From Planctomycetaceae bacterium (GTDB taxonomy: Bacteria; Planctomycetota; Planctomycetia; Pirellulales; Thermoguttaceae), in contig JAISBG010000255.1 of assembly GCA_031266315.1 (NCBI GenBank), positions 1 to 5,785 on the forward strand: a DNA stretch of 5,785 nucleotides, read 5' to 3'. Below the pieces are notes generated by a model, which was given only the letters and a program-made list of their open reading frames with translations, ran no database searches and was not told where the DNA came from. A program made the position numbers and the translations under genes. Each line of letters begins with the position of its first letter. Position 1 is the stretch's first letter. Positions 1 through 5,785 of this stretch are shown one piece after another.

Positions 1-146
1 CGTAACCGCAGGTCTTTGACCTGCGGTTACGAACCAACGAAATCACTGCCTGAAAGGCAGAATTTTAAGCCGTTGCCGTGTTAAGTTCTGCCTTTCAGGC
101 AGTAGACTGTTTGTTGTTATACCGCAGGTCAAAGACCTGCGGTTAT
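1..146. repeat. Inverted pair of double-hairpin repeat units
   Basis: Two diverged copies of one unit face each other. The left copy has a perfect 14-bp palindrome (CGTAACCGCAGGTC at 1-14, loop TTT, complement at 18-31) followed by CTGCCTGAAAGGCAG at 46-60. The right copy carries the same two hairpins in reverse order and orientation: CTGCCTTTCAGGCAG at 88-102, then ACCGCAGGTC (121-130), loop AAA, GACCTGCGGT (134-143). The middle (61-87) is also partly self-complementary (TTTTAAGCCG facing TTAAGTT). The whole block could form a cruciform, or in RNA a long branched stem. It lies downstream of the decayed gene ending at 213 and may continue left of the window. It resembles REP/BIME-like intergenic palindromes, but I cannot assign a named family. 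Confidence 0.8.
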
Positions 147-154
147 GAAAATGA

Positions 155-168
155 AGCCCTATCGGGCT
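155..168 (-). terminator. Short hairpin downstream of the GtaA remnant, possible weak terminator
   Basis: AGCCC (155-159) and GGGCT (164-168) form a 5-bp stem with a 4-nt loop. Read on the minus strand it comes 45 bases after the remnant's stop codon and is followed by TCATTTTC. The stem is short and the U-run broken, so termination would be weak. It may simply be another hairpin of the adjoining repeat block. Confidence 0.25.
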
Positions 169-212
169 ACTCCGCTTTTTCCGTTATGCCAACCGGAATC
201 GTCAAAATCCGG

Positions 213-1012
213 CTAAATCCAGTGATCTGTCGGTTTTTCCAACGTGTAACGCCAAATAACCGGTTCTGCTTGTGATGTTGGAACAATTTCTTTTATTTTT
301 ATATTTGCCGGATAGAGAGAACGATAATCACCGGTTCGTTCTGCGCGTTGCGAATATTTTTTCCAAAGCGACCGATCCGTCAACATTTTAATGTACACCC
401 CGCCAACAACAGAACGCGCCTGAAAACCGCGCCGTTTGGCATTTGTTGTAAAAAACCAGTCGGACAAAGGAATCCGATCCGGTGTTTCATTAACATAATC
501 GTAAATCGGATTAAAAAGTGTTTCAAAATCATCTCGATTTTTTGCCGGTGTGATACTCCAGACAACCCAATCAATAAGTGAATTATTGGTACGGCTATCC
601 ACCGGAAGACCATATCGGTTTTGCACTTTTTTGTACCAACGAATCTCTTCATCGGCAAGTGATTCAGGAAAAAGATGTGTTTCCAAAATCGAGTCCCAGA
701 TCAAATTGTGTTTCATCGACCATGTTCCCGGTTTGTCATACGCAAGCCGTGTCCGTCCGTCATCTTTGGACATTGTGAGCCATTTTCGTGCGTAATCTTC
801 CACAATTGTACGATATTTCCGCGCATCGTCCGTTTTTCCAAGCCGTTCGCAAAGTTTAGCGTACGCGCCAATTCCGATAATTGCCTTGAGTGAAAGATTG
901 GTAATATGAGCATTAACCTGAATCAGTTTCGGATACTTGTTTCCGCAACCAGAAATCAGCAAAATGTTCTCATGCTAACCAATACAATCAATAATGTTTT
1001 GTTAAATTTCAT
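213..1012 (-). pseudogene. Decayed GtaA-type (DUF4965, glutaminase A-like) lipoprotein: frameshift plus large internal deletion
   Basis: The open part, 962 to 213, gives 249 residues matching the C-terminal part of the GtaA six-hairpin domain (DUF4965 family, named after fungal glutaminase A). Seen: AHITNLSLKAI (residues 18-28), AYDKPGTWSMKHNLIWD (74-90), YGLPVDSR (117-124), RIPLSDWFFTTN (163-174) and RSVVGGVYIKML (183-194), then a ~50-residue tail ending PTDHWI. Intact relatives are several hundred residues longer, with the DUF4964 and DUF5127 regions before this domain; those are absent. The true 5' end is still visible: ATG at 1012 with AGGA nine bases upstream encodes MKFNKTLLIVLVSM, then stops at TGA (958-956). 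The other frame continues ILLISGCGNK, a lipobox ending in Cys. So a lipoprotein signal is split by a frameshift (one base lost, or two gained) and joined within about 12 residues of the cysteine to the enzyme tail. The codon at 962 is TTG with no supporting ribosome site. Substrate is unknown; the family name does not prove glutaminase activity here. Inactivity is inferred. Confidence 0.8.
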
Positions 1013-1037
1013 TTTGTGTATTCCTGTTTTGAGTAAA

Positions 1038-1066
1038 TGTTTAGATATAAAATTTAAGACGGTCAA
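1038..1066 (-). promoter_or_regulatory. Possible promoter of the decayed GtaA-type gene
   Basis: On the minus strand TTGACC (1066-1061) is followed after 17 bases by TAAACA (1043-1038). The -35 matches the sigma-70 consensus at five of six positions; the -10 matches only three. Transcription would start a little before the AGGA ribosome-binding site at 1025-1022. The region is very AT-rich, so chance matches are easy. Confidence 0.25.
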
Positions 1067-1210
1067 ATATAAAAATAAATTAGGAAATTGTTCGTAACAA
1101 AATATAGTGTATTACCGAACTTTATTTTTGTACCGGTTTATTTCGACAATGAATTTTTCTGATTCTATCGGATTAGGTGTCTCCCAACGGAATAGTAATT
1201 TTCGTTAAAG

Positions 1211-1225
1211 GTAGGCAATTCATCA
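1211..1225 (+). repeat. Partial end of a type-B repeat abutting element A
   Basis: GTAGGCAATTCATCA here matches GTGGGCAATTTATCA at 1582-1596, the outer end of element B, at 13 of 15 positions and in the same orientation. It overlaps the first bases of element A by five. It may be a leftover from a tandem or nested insertion of related units. Confidence 0.5.
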
Positions 1226-1396
1226 GGTGGGCGACTTTTCGCTGAAAGGTCGCGTCGGCGTACTCGCCGACAGTGAACCAGATTAGCGACGGCAAATTGT
1301 ATTGCCTTCCGTTTTGGAGTCAAATTGCCAGCCGTCAACAGGAGCAAGTCGGCTAACGCCGACGCGATGTTTTAGCAAAACATCGCCCACCTGATG
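1221..1396. repeat. Inverted-repeat element A with paired stem-loops (MITE-like)
   Basis: A 176-bp element bounded by CATCAGGTGGGCGA (1221-1234) and its exact complement (1383-1396). Each arm holds two hairpins in mirrored order. Hairpin 1 is 23 nt, a 10-bp stem with a 3-nt loop (GCT on the inward-reading strand), at 1231-1253 and 1364-1386. Hairpin 2 is GTCGGCGTACTCGCCGAC (1254-1271) on the left and GTCGGCTAACGCCGAC (1348-1363) on the right. The stem bases of hairpin 1 differ between arms, yet pairing is kept. The centre has a weaker inverted match (GACGGC at 1288-1293 against GCCGTC at 1331-1336, with GGCAA/TTGCC parts inside). No transposase gene is present, so if mobile it would rely on one elsewhere. 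No clear target duplication is visible. Confidence 0.75.
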
Positions 1397-1524
1397 GCTA
1401 CTTCTAAAAACCTATTTTTTGACAGGATTTACAAAATTTACATGATAAAAAATCAAATAAAATCCAGTAAGTCATGTATCTCTTGTCAAAAAATAAATCT
1501 TTGTAAAGGTTTTTAGAAGTTGCC
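1396..1524. repeat. Inverted-repeat element C with TTGACAGGATTTACA-type interior
   Basis: The ends are GGCTACTTCTAAAAACCT (1396-1413) and its near-perfect complement at 1507-1524, 17 of 18 matching. Inside lies a second perfect pair, TATTTTTTGACA (1413-1424) with TGTCAAAAAATA (1484-1495). Next come looser, partly periodic GGATTTACA-like units (1424-1445) facing ATCCAGTAAGTCATGTA (1462-1478). The element begins on the last base of element A, so the two are directly joined. It is AT-rich and unlike A and B in sequence. I see no coding capacity. Confidence 0.7.
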
Positions 1525-1560
1525 GTAAATTATTCAGCTTTGGCGTATTTTTCTTCTTTT

Positions 1561-1721
1561 AACGCGAAACACACGAAAAGAGTGGGCAATTTATCAAAAG
1601 TTTCGCTGAACGGTCACGCTGGTTGACGTTGCCCCTGATAACCAGCAACCGGCGCGACTTTTCAACGAAACTTTTAATAAATTGCCCACCTCTTTCCGCA
1701 AATTTTAGTGTGGTTCGCGTT
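1561..1721. repeat. Inverted-repeat element B, related to element A
   Basis: Core arms 1582-1625 and 1646-1689 match at 38 of 44 positions without gaps and begin GTGGGCAATTTAT. Outside them lies a further pair, AACGCGAAACACACGAAAA (1561-1579) and the complement of AACGCGAACCACACTAAAA (1703-1721), 17 of 19 matching; the right flank has extra bases. Between the arms, CTGGTT (1619-1624) pairs with AACCAG (1640-1645). The arm shares with element A the order GTGGGC, TTTCGYTGAA, GTCRCG, YGG, but has about nine extra AT-rich bases after GTGGGC. A and B are therefore two members of one repeat family that differ in length. Confidence 0.75.
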
Positions 1722-1782
1722 TAAAACGAACTTTTCAATGCTTGGACTCCTAATACACGGGAGAATCAGTAGTTTTTCGTAT

Positions 1783-1797
1783 CAATTCAATGAATTG
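1783..1797 (-). other. Small palindrome just after the rhamnosidase stop codon
   Basis: CAATTCAATGAATTG forms a 6-bp AT-rich stem with a 3-nt loop, beginning eight bases after the TAG at 1808-1806. No U-run follows on the minus strand, so it does not look like an intrinsic terminator. It may slow RNA decay or be chance. Confidence 0.25.
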
Positions 1798-1805
1798 TTA
1801 CAAAT

Positions 1806-4493
1806 CTATTTTTTTGTTGATTCTTTCAAGGGACGTTCAAATTGATAGAACCCAGACGTAAGGTGTTTGATATCGCCGTCGGCAAGATCAACAATGGCTT
1901 CTGTTCCAACCGGTACAATTATTTTTAAAATGACGTTACCGTTTTCCAAACGCCAACCGCTTTCAATTAAGCCATACGGAGTTTCAAGTGTTGCGTTTGC
2001 GTGAGTCAGATGTTTTACGACCGACGGACGAATCGAAAATTGACGATAACCGGGTTTGCCGGCAAGCGGTTCAATTCCCGCAAGACACTTGAAAAACCAA
2101 CCGGAAATACCCGTGTACGACGTGTGAATATGTGTACGGTTGACTCGCGATGCCAGATTAATTTCCCACGCTTCGGGCAAAGTCGTTTCACCTTGACTTA
2201 CAAAATAACCGTAACCAGGGTACGTTGTTTTGGAAAGAATTTCCGAAACCAATTCCTGGAAATTCGGATACGAAAAAAGAGTTTTGAAATACGGATAACG
2301 CCCAAAACTTCCGACATCGAAATACGAATCTTTTCCGGTCATTGTATTTTCCAGATGATTGAGCATTGCCGCCCGCAAGTTTTCAGGGACAACTCCGGTA
2401 TAAAGCGGCGCGGCAGTTCGTAACTGATCACCATTGACATAAACACCGGTTTGAGCGTTATAATATTTTTCGTGCGTTTTTTTACGAATCACTACCAAAC
2501 GTTCACGATAAACAGGTGTTTCGTGATTACGCCCCAGTTCTTCGGCAATTTTGATCCATTGCTCAAGCGTCATCGCGTAAATGCAATTATTGTAAAATAT
2601 TGCAAGTACGTTATCGCCCATTTCCAGCCGCCCTCCCGGAAGAAGCCAATCACCGAGAAAATGACCGGGATTTTTCGAATACGGTGTTAATTGTCCGTCA
2701 ACAACATAATTGTTCAAAAATTCAAGCCAGCGTTTTCCCGATTCGTAAGCGGTTTCCAATACTTTTTTATCGCCGTGAGCAAGATAATGTTCCCAAGCGA
2801 TTGTTGTCATTGCCGCTCCACTGAGCGGACTGCCGTAATCGTCACTGATTTGTGGAGCAACAACACAAAATTTACCGTTCGGAAATTGGACATCTTCCCA
2901 ATCACGAACATTTTTCACATAATACGCTGCCGAATCAAAACAGGGCAAACCAAGTCCCCACATTGTTTGAAAAGTTCCTTCCGCAGCATAACCGAGTCGT
3001 TCCCGATGTGGACAATCAACCGTAACACCTTCCGGCGTACACATTTCATAAGTGTAACGGTCAATCTCATAAATTTTGTTCCAAAGCGGTTCAGAACACT
3101 CAAACGAACCTGTACGTTTTCCCGAACTCGTAATTGCGTAACCTGTTACGTCGGTAAGTTTCGGCGGTTGTTTCAGTCCGATAAAATGAACATAACGCCC
3201 GCCGAAATAATTGAATCGATTACGAAAAGTTTCGCCATTTTCGCCGCGTGCGATATAACGTTGCTGTTGGTTAAATTCGCAAATCACAAACGAACCGGCT
3301 TTTTCGCCTTGCACTCCATCGGCAACTTTACTATTGTTACTGATTTTAATCTCAACAATATCTCCCGGCGCAAGACCGTTAAATGTTGCGTCAATATATC
3401 CGACAAATTGTTCTCCCATATCAGCCCGCCAGATTGTATCGCCGTTATCGGTTTTAATGGGAACAATTTCCGTTGCGGCAACCGTTTTAATAATCCGTGA
3501 CGGTTCCATCATTTGCGCGGAAAGAATCGGTTCCGTCTCGTTTTTTAACGGCGAAATTTTAGCGGCGTTTGCCCAAGAATCATCGTTAAATGTAACAGTG
3601 TTCCAATCGGAACGATAAATCCGTCCATCGATTTCTTCACCGCCAAATTCGTTGTATCGGAAATTGCCACCGTAATAACGGCTGTAACTTTCAGCACATT
3701 TCCATGACGTATCGCTTTGTAACGAAAAAATCATGCCGTCTTTTGTTGTTCCGTTAAGTTGCAACAGAAACGCCTGATTGACATTTTTTGCAAACCCGTA
3801 ATGTCGCGTCCAACCGGCATCATACCAAAGAGCGATAACATTTTCCCCTTTTTTGAGCAAAGGAGCAACGTCATAAGTTACGTAAAAAACACGTTTATCA
3901 AGCCGCGATACGACAGGAGCAAGTATCCGCTCATCTGCTTTTTGACCGTTGACATACAACTCGTGATAACCCATTGATGCAACAAATGCAAATGCCGAAA
4001 CGGTATCTGCATCAAGTGTCCATTTTTTGCGAAACCAAATTTGTTTATCCGGTGTGGTTTTCGGATGCTGAATCCATTCTCCTTTCCAGTCGGAATGTTC
4101 GAGCAATCCTGCGGAAAACCGCGCCGTTTCACTCCGCGATGACGGTTTGCCGTCTTTATCCCAAATTTGTACGTTCCAATAATAATCCTGTCCCGATTGT
4201 AACTTAAATCCGCAAGGAACAAGATGAGATTGTTCCGATTGGACAACTCCGCTGTTCCAAACATCGGCATTAGCGAGTTTTTCCGGTGTTGTTGCTACTA
4301 AAATGTGATAAGCCGTTTGATGTTGACCTTGAGTTTTTTCCGTATCAACAATTTTCCAACTCAATCGCGGTACCGGCGTGTCAATTCCAAGCGGATTGAT
4401 CTGATGTTCGCAACGTAATTCCGATACTGTTACTGCTGCCGTTATCGGAAACGTAACAAGTATTGCCGTTAAAAATAACAAAAATGTTTTCAT
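1806..4493 (-). CDS. Exported alpha-L-rhamnosidase, glycoside hydrolase family 78
   Basis: This 895-residue enzyme should hydrolyse terminal alpha-L-rhamnose from glycans or glycosides with inversion, as GH78 members do. Residues 1-20 are a Sec signal peptide (MKTFLLFLTAILVTFPITAA), so it acts in the periplasm or outside. The order of domains is the usual one: Ig-like module starting VSELRCEHQINPLGIDTPVPRLSWKI (~23-128), rhamnosidase N domain (~154-330), central beta domain (~345-450), six-hairpin catalytic barrel (~460-805) and C-terminal beta-sandwich (~807-885). Catalytic motif DCPHRERLGYAAE places acids at D493, E498 (general acid by family comparison) and E505. GETTLPEAWE (768-777) supplies the likely base E774, followed by HIHTSYTGISGWF. 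E505 stands where characterised relatives often have Asp. The ATG at 4493 is supported by the signal peptide and by AAGAAGGG eight bases upstream (4509-4502). It is complete, and probably its own transcription unit, since a 222-bp gap with a terminator-like hairpin lies upstream and 793 bp of repeats downstream. Exact substrate is unknown. Confidence 0.93.
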   Translation of the reverse strand: MKTFLLFLTAILVTFPITAAVTVSELRCEHQINPLGIDTPVPRLSWKIVDTEKTQGQHQTAYHILVATTPEKLANADVWNSGVVQSEQSHLVPCGFKLQSGQDYYWNVQIWDKDGKPSSRSETARFSAGLLEHSDWKGEWIQHPKTTPDKQIWFRKKWTLDADTVSAFAFVASMGYHELYVNGQKADERILAPVVSRLDKRVFYVTYDVAPLLKKGENVIALWYDAGWTRHYGFAKNVNQAFLLQLNGTTKDGMIFSLQSDTSWKCAESYSRYYGGNFRYNEFGGEEIDGRIYRSDWNTVTFNDDSWANAAKISPLKNETEPILSAQMMEPSRIIKTVAATEIVPIKTDNGDTIWRADMGEQFVGYIDATFNGLAPGDIVEIKISNNSKVADGVQGEKAGSFVICEFNQQQRYIARGENGETFRNRFNYFGGRYVHFIGLKQPPKLTDVTGYAITSSGKRTGSFECSEPLWNKIYEIDRYTYEMCTPEGVTVDCPHRERLGYAAEGTFQTMWGLGLPCFDSAAYYVKNVRDWEDVQFPNGKFCVVAPQISDDYGSPLSGAAMTTIAWEHYLAHGDKKVLETAYESGKRWLEFLNNYVVDGQLTPYSKNPGHFLGDWLLPGGRLEMGDNVLAIFYNNCIYAMTLEQWIKIAEELGRNHETPVYRERLVVIRKKTHEKYYNAQTGVYVNGDQLRTAAPLYTGVVPENLRAAMLNHLENTMTGKDSYFDVGSFGRYPYFKTLFSYPNFQELVSEILSKTTYPGYGYFVSQGETTLPEAWEINLASRVNRTHIHTSYTGISGWFFKCLAGIEPLAGKPGYRQFSIRPSVVKHLTHANATLETPYGLIESGWRLENGNVILKIIVPVGTEAIVDLADGDIKHLTSGFYQFERPLKESTKK

Positions 4494-4501
4494 GAGTAAT
4501 A

Positions 4502-4509
4502 CCCTTCTT
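4502..4509 (-). promoter_or_regulatory. Ribosome-binding site of the rhamnosidase gene
   Basis: AAGAAGGG on the minus strand lies eight bases before the ATG at 4493 and fixes this start. Upstream of it (4510-4545) is a low-complexity leader built of AAAGTAA-like units (plus-strand reading), expected to be unstructured. Confidence 0.65.
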
Positions 4510-4554
4510 AAAAGTTAAAGTAAAAAATAAAGTAAAGTAATAATTGATACACCA

Positions 4555-4622
4555 TTCACGGCAATAACCAAAGACAGACAATATGTTGCAAAAATATCGT
4601 GTCCGCTTGATTATTGCGTGAA
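4555..4622. promoter_or_regulatory. Spaced inverted repeat in the rhamnosidase upstream region
   Basis: TTCACGGCAATAA (4555-4567) faces TTATTGCGTGAA (4611-4622). The arms are complementary over 12 bases apart from one extra G, and are separated by 43 bp. The interval lies 62-129 bp before the rhamnosidase start, where its promoter should be. Two half-sites for a regulator, or a foldable leader, are possible; no confident -35/-10 pair could be picked. Function is inference. Confidence 0.35.
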
Positions 4623-4626
4623 CATT

Positions 4627-4656
4627 AAAAATTGATCAATTTTTCGATCAATTTTT
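4627..4656 (-). terminator. AT-rich hairpin, likely terminator of the DUF1559 gene
   Basis: AAAAATTGATC (4627-4637) and GATCAATTTTT (4646-4656) form a perfect 11-bp stem with an 8-nt loop, 60 bases past the DUF1559 stop codon. Each strand reads A-tract, stem, U-tract, the form of a two-way intrinsic terminator, though the stem has only two G-C pairs. The left half (4627-4644) is itself an 18-bp perfect palindrome, so the fold may alternate. Confidence 0.45.
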
Positions 4657-4715
4657 TGATTAATTGGTTGGTTATTTTCGTTTGTCCTGATATTATTATA
4701 ATCAAGGCACTAACA

Positions 4716-5785
4716 TTAAAAAAGCGGAATCGTGTTACCGTCATCTACATTTCCTAATTTAGCAAGAATACTATTGGCGTTGACTCCGGTTCCTGATAAC
4801 GGACCTGTTGGTACTGTTACGGAAATCGCTTTAACGGCACCGTCGCCAAAAAGGAAAATACAAATTCCGGCATGACAACCGCCCCACTGAGCCGGATGTC
4901 CTTCATCATAGAAATTCGTGGTTCCGGGAAGGTTCATATTGTTACAAATCATTGCATTGAATGATCGTGATCCTGTAAGTCCTGCCCAACTGAATTGTCC
5001 TAAAATAGAGCAATCTCCTAATTTAGGACGATTGGCAGTATCATAATTTTCACATAGACCAATATTATCACGTGGAATGAACTTTTCTCCAATTAAAATT
5101 TGATTAGATGTTCCATCATTGAGTCGAGCAAAAGTATCACGGGGTAACCATGATTCCGGTGTACCGCCAGACCAAATTGCAGCGCGAAAAGGACTTTTCA
5201 TCTGTTGCGGACCGTGTGTTACAGTTGTTCCTCCAGTTACCTCTTCCCAGACATCCATAACTCCAGAATCTTGTAGCCAACCAGACCAATTTCTGGCAAG
5301 ACGACCGACTACAATCGCGTAATCACCTTGTGTACCTAAAGTTTGGGCACACCATATATCACTGGTAGGACCAGTAAGACCAATAAGTGTGGTGGCACTT
5401 CCCCGACGTGAAGGGCAACGATAACCGGAAATAGATTGAAACGCCCGTTGCTCATCTTGGGACAGAGTGTTCCAAAAACGTCCGTTTCGCAAACCGTATC
5501 GAAAATTGACTGTTTTTTCTTTTACCTGATCATACAATCTTGTTTGTTCAATAAACGGCATGATCAGTGTCCAGAAACCGGTGCGCGGACGATCTGCATA
5601 AGTATCGGTGTCAACTGTATCGGGAACCGGATCATTCTTGTACGAATGTCCAACGCAAGAAGGTGTCAAACCTTGAAACGTGTCATGGAAGTTGTGGACG
5701 GCAATCCCGATTTGTTTCAGATGGTTGGTACATTGCGAACGCCTTGCGGCTTCCCTCGCCGCCTGCACCGCCGGTAACAAAAGAG
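4716..5785 (-). CDS. DUF1559 pseudopilin-like protein with H-X9-DG domain, N-terminus off the window
   Basis: 355 residues are visible. The frame is open through the right edge and begins LLLPAVQAAREAARRSQCTN, which in complete members directly follows the prepilin segment (roughly KRxGFTLVELLVVIAIIGILIA). About 20-30 residues are therefore missing, and the TTG at 5780 is not the start. Counting from that TTG, other family marks are HLKQIGIAVHNFHDT (~20-34), YRCPSRRG (~121-128), RLNDGTSNQILIGEKFIP (~221-238) and the C-terminal H303-X9-D313-G314 motif (HAGICIFLFGDG), ending LGNVDDGNTIPLF. The family has a pilin-like anchor helix, and its members are thought to be processed by a prepilin peptidase and displayed in the envelope; the role is unknown. 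Planctomycetes carry very many copies, so this is the best taxonomic clue here. No pilus assembly gene is next to it. Total length of about 380 is usual for the family. Confidence 0.93.
   Translation of the reverse strand, partial: LLLPAVQAAREAARRSQCTNHLKQIGIAVHNFHDTFQGLTPSCVGHSYKNDPVPDTVDTDTYADRPRTGFWTLIMPFIEQTRLYDQVKEKTVNFRYGLRNGRFWNTLSQDEQRAFQSISGYRCPSRRGSATTLIGLTGPTSDIWCAQTLGTQGDYAIVVGRLARNWSGWLQDSGVMDVWEEVTGGTTVTHGPQQMKSPFRAAIWSGGTPESWLPRDTFARLNDGTSNQILIGEKFIPRDNIGLCENYDTANRPKLGDCSILGQFSWAGLTGSRSFNAMICNNMNLPGTTNFYDEGHPAQWGGCHAGICIFLFGDGAVKAISVTVPTGPLSGTGVNANSILAKLGNVDDGNTIPLF

Larger units (their letters stand above)
1013..1805. other. Gene-free interval dominated by inverted repeats
   Basis: No convincing gene in either strand. 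From the right: 1722-1805 is a plain spacer behind the rhamnosidase gene except for a small palindrome; 1561-1721, 1396-1524 and 1211-1396 are three inverted-repeat elements, listed separately; 1525-1560 is a short spacer; 1067-1210 is AT-rich and shows nothing I can name. The longest open frame (minus strand, 1347-1165) runs through a repeat arm, is strongly basic, has no ribosome site and looks accidental. Confidence 0.7.

Noticed and set aside
1..146. CRISPR-like array
   Set aside because: The repeats are inverted, not direct, are only two per type, have no equal-length spacers, and no cas gene is present.
78..275. 65-residue open frame on the plus strand at the left edge
   Set aside because: It starts in the hairpin repeats and ends antisense to the GtaA remnant; no ribosome site or family resemblance.
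956..1012. Programmed frameshift producing an intact lipoprotein
   Set aside because: No slippery heptamer with downstream structure is evident, and most of the enzyme domain would still be missing, so decay is simpler.
1165..1347. 60-residue basic open frame on the minus strand
   Set aside because: It runs through element A, so its length and arginine-rich content come from repeat sequence. No ribosome site and no recognisable family.
2691..3500. 269-codon open frame on the plus strand inside the rhamnosidase gene
   Set aside because: It is antisense to a gene with clear GH78 domains and motifs; its translation shows no family features and is cysteine- and phenylalanine-rich as antisense frames often are.
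4494..4620. Sigma-70 promoter for the rhamnosidase (TTGGTT, 16 bp, TATCAA on the minus strand)
   Set aside because: Both boxes are weak matches in AT-rich DNA and several equally poor alternatives exist.

Overview
The window reads as low-GC DNA from a planctomycete. The main pointer is the gene at the right edge: a DUF1559 pseudopilin-like protein with the LLLPAVQAAREAARR start and the C-terminal H-X9-DG signature, a family greatly expanded in Planctomycetota. A secreted rhamnosidase, a GtaA-type lipoprotein remnant and palindromic intergenic repeats fit that picture. A gut- or sediment-associated lineage such as Thermoguttaceae would match the AT-richness, but this is inference.

Layout: all recognisable genes lie on the minus strand, so transcription runs right to left. 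At 4716-5785 is the DUF1559 protein, with its first ~20-30 residues off the window. An AT-rich hairpin with U-tracts (4627-4656) probably ends its transcript. Next, 4494-4626 holds the leader of the following gene, with a spaced inverted repeat. At 1806-4493 is a complete, exported GH78 alpha-L-rhamnosidase. The ~790 bp at 1013-1805 has no credible gene and is packed with three long inverted-repeat elements, two of them related. At 213-1012 is a decayed GtaA/DUF4965-type gene: its ribosome-binding site and lipoprotein signal are present, but a frameshift and a large internal loss leave only the C-terminal part of the enzyme domain. Positions 1-168 hold another inverted pair of hairpin repeats plus one short hairpin.

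How it fits together: the rhamnosidase would be exported to remove terminal alpha-L-rhamnose from plant or microbial glycans. The GtaA-type remnant was probably once a surface or periplasmic hydrolase but should now be inactive. The DUF1559 protein is an envelope protein of unknown role. Nothing ties the three into one operon: the gaps are 222 and 793 bp and filled with repeats or a terminator. I see no defence system, CRISPR, integrase, transposase or RNA gene. The most unusual content is the repeat family, whose two arms keep the same stem-loops despite changed bases. It is a candidate non-autonomous mobile or structured element, not a demonstrated new system.
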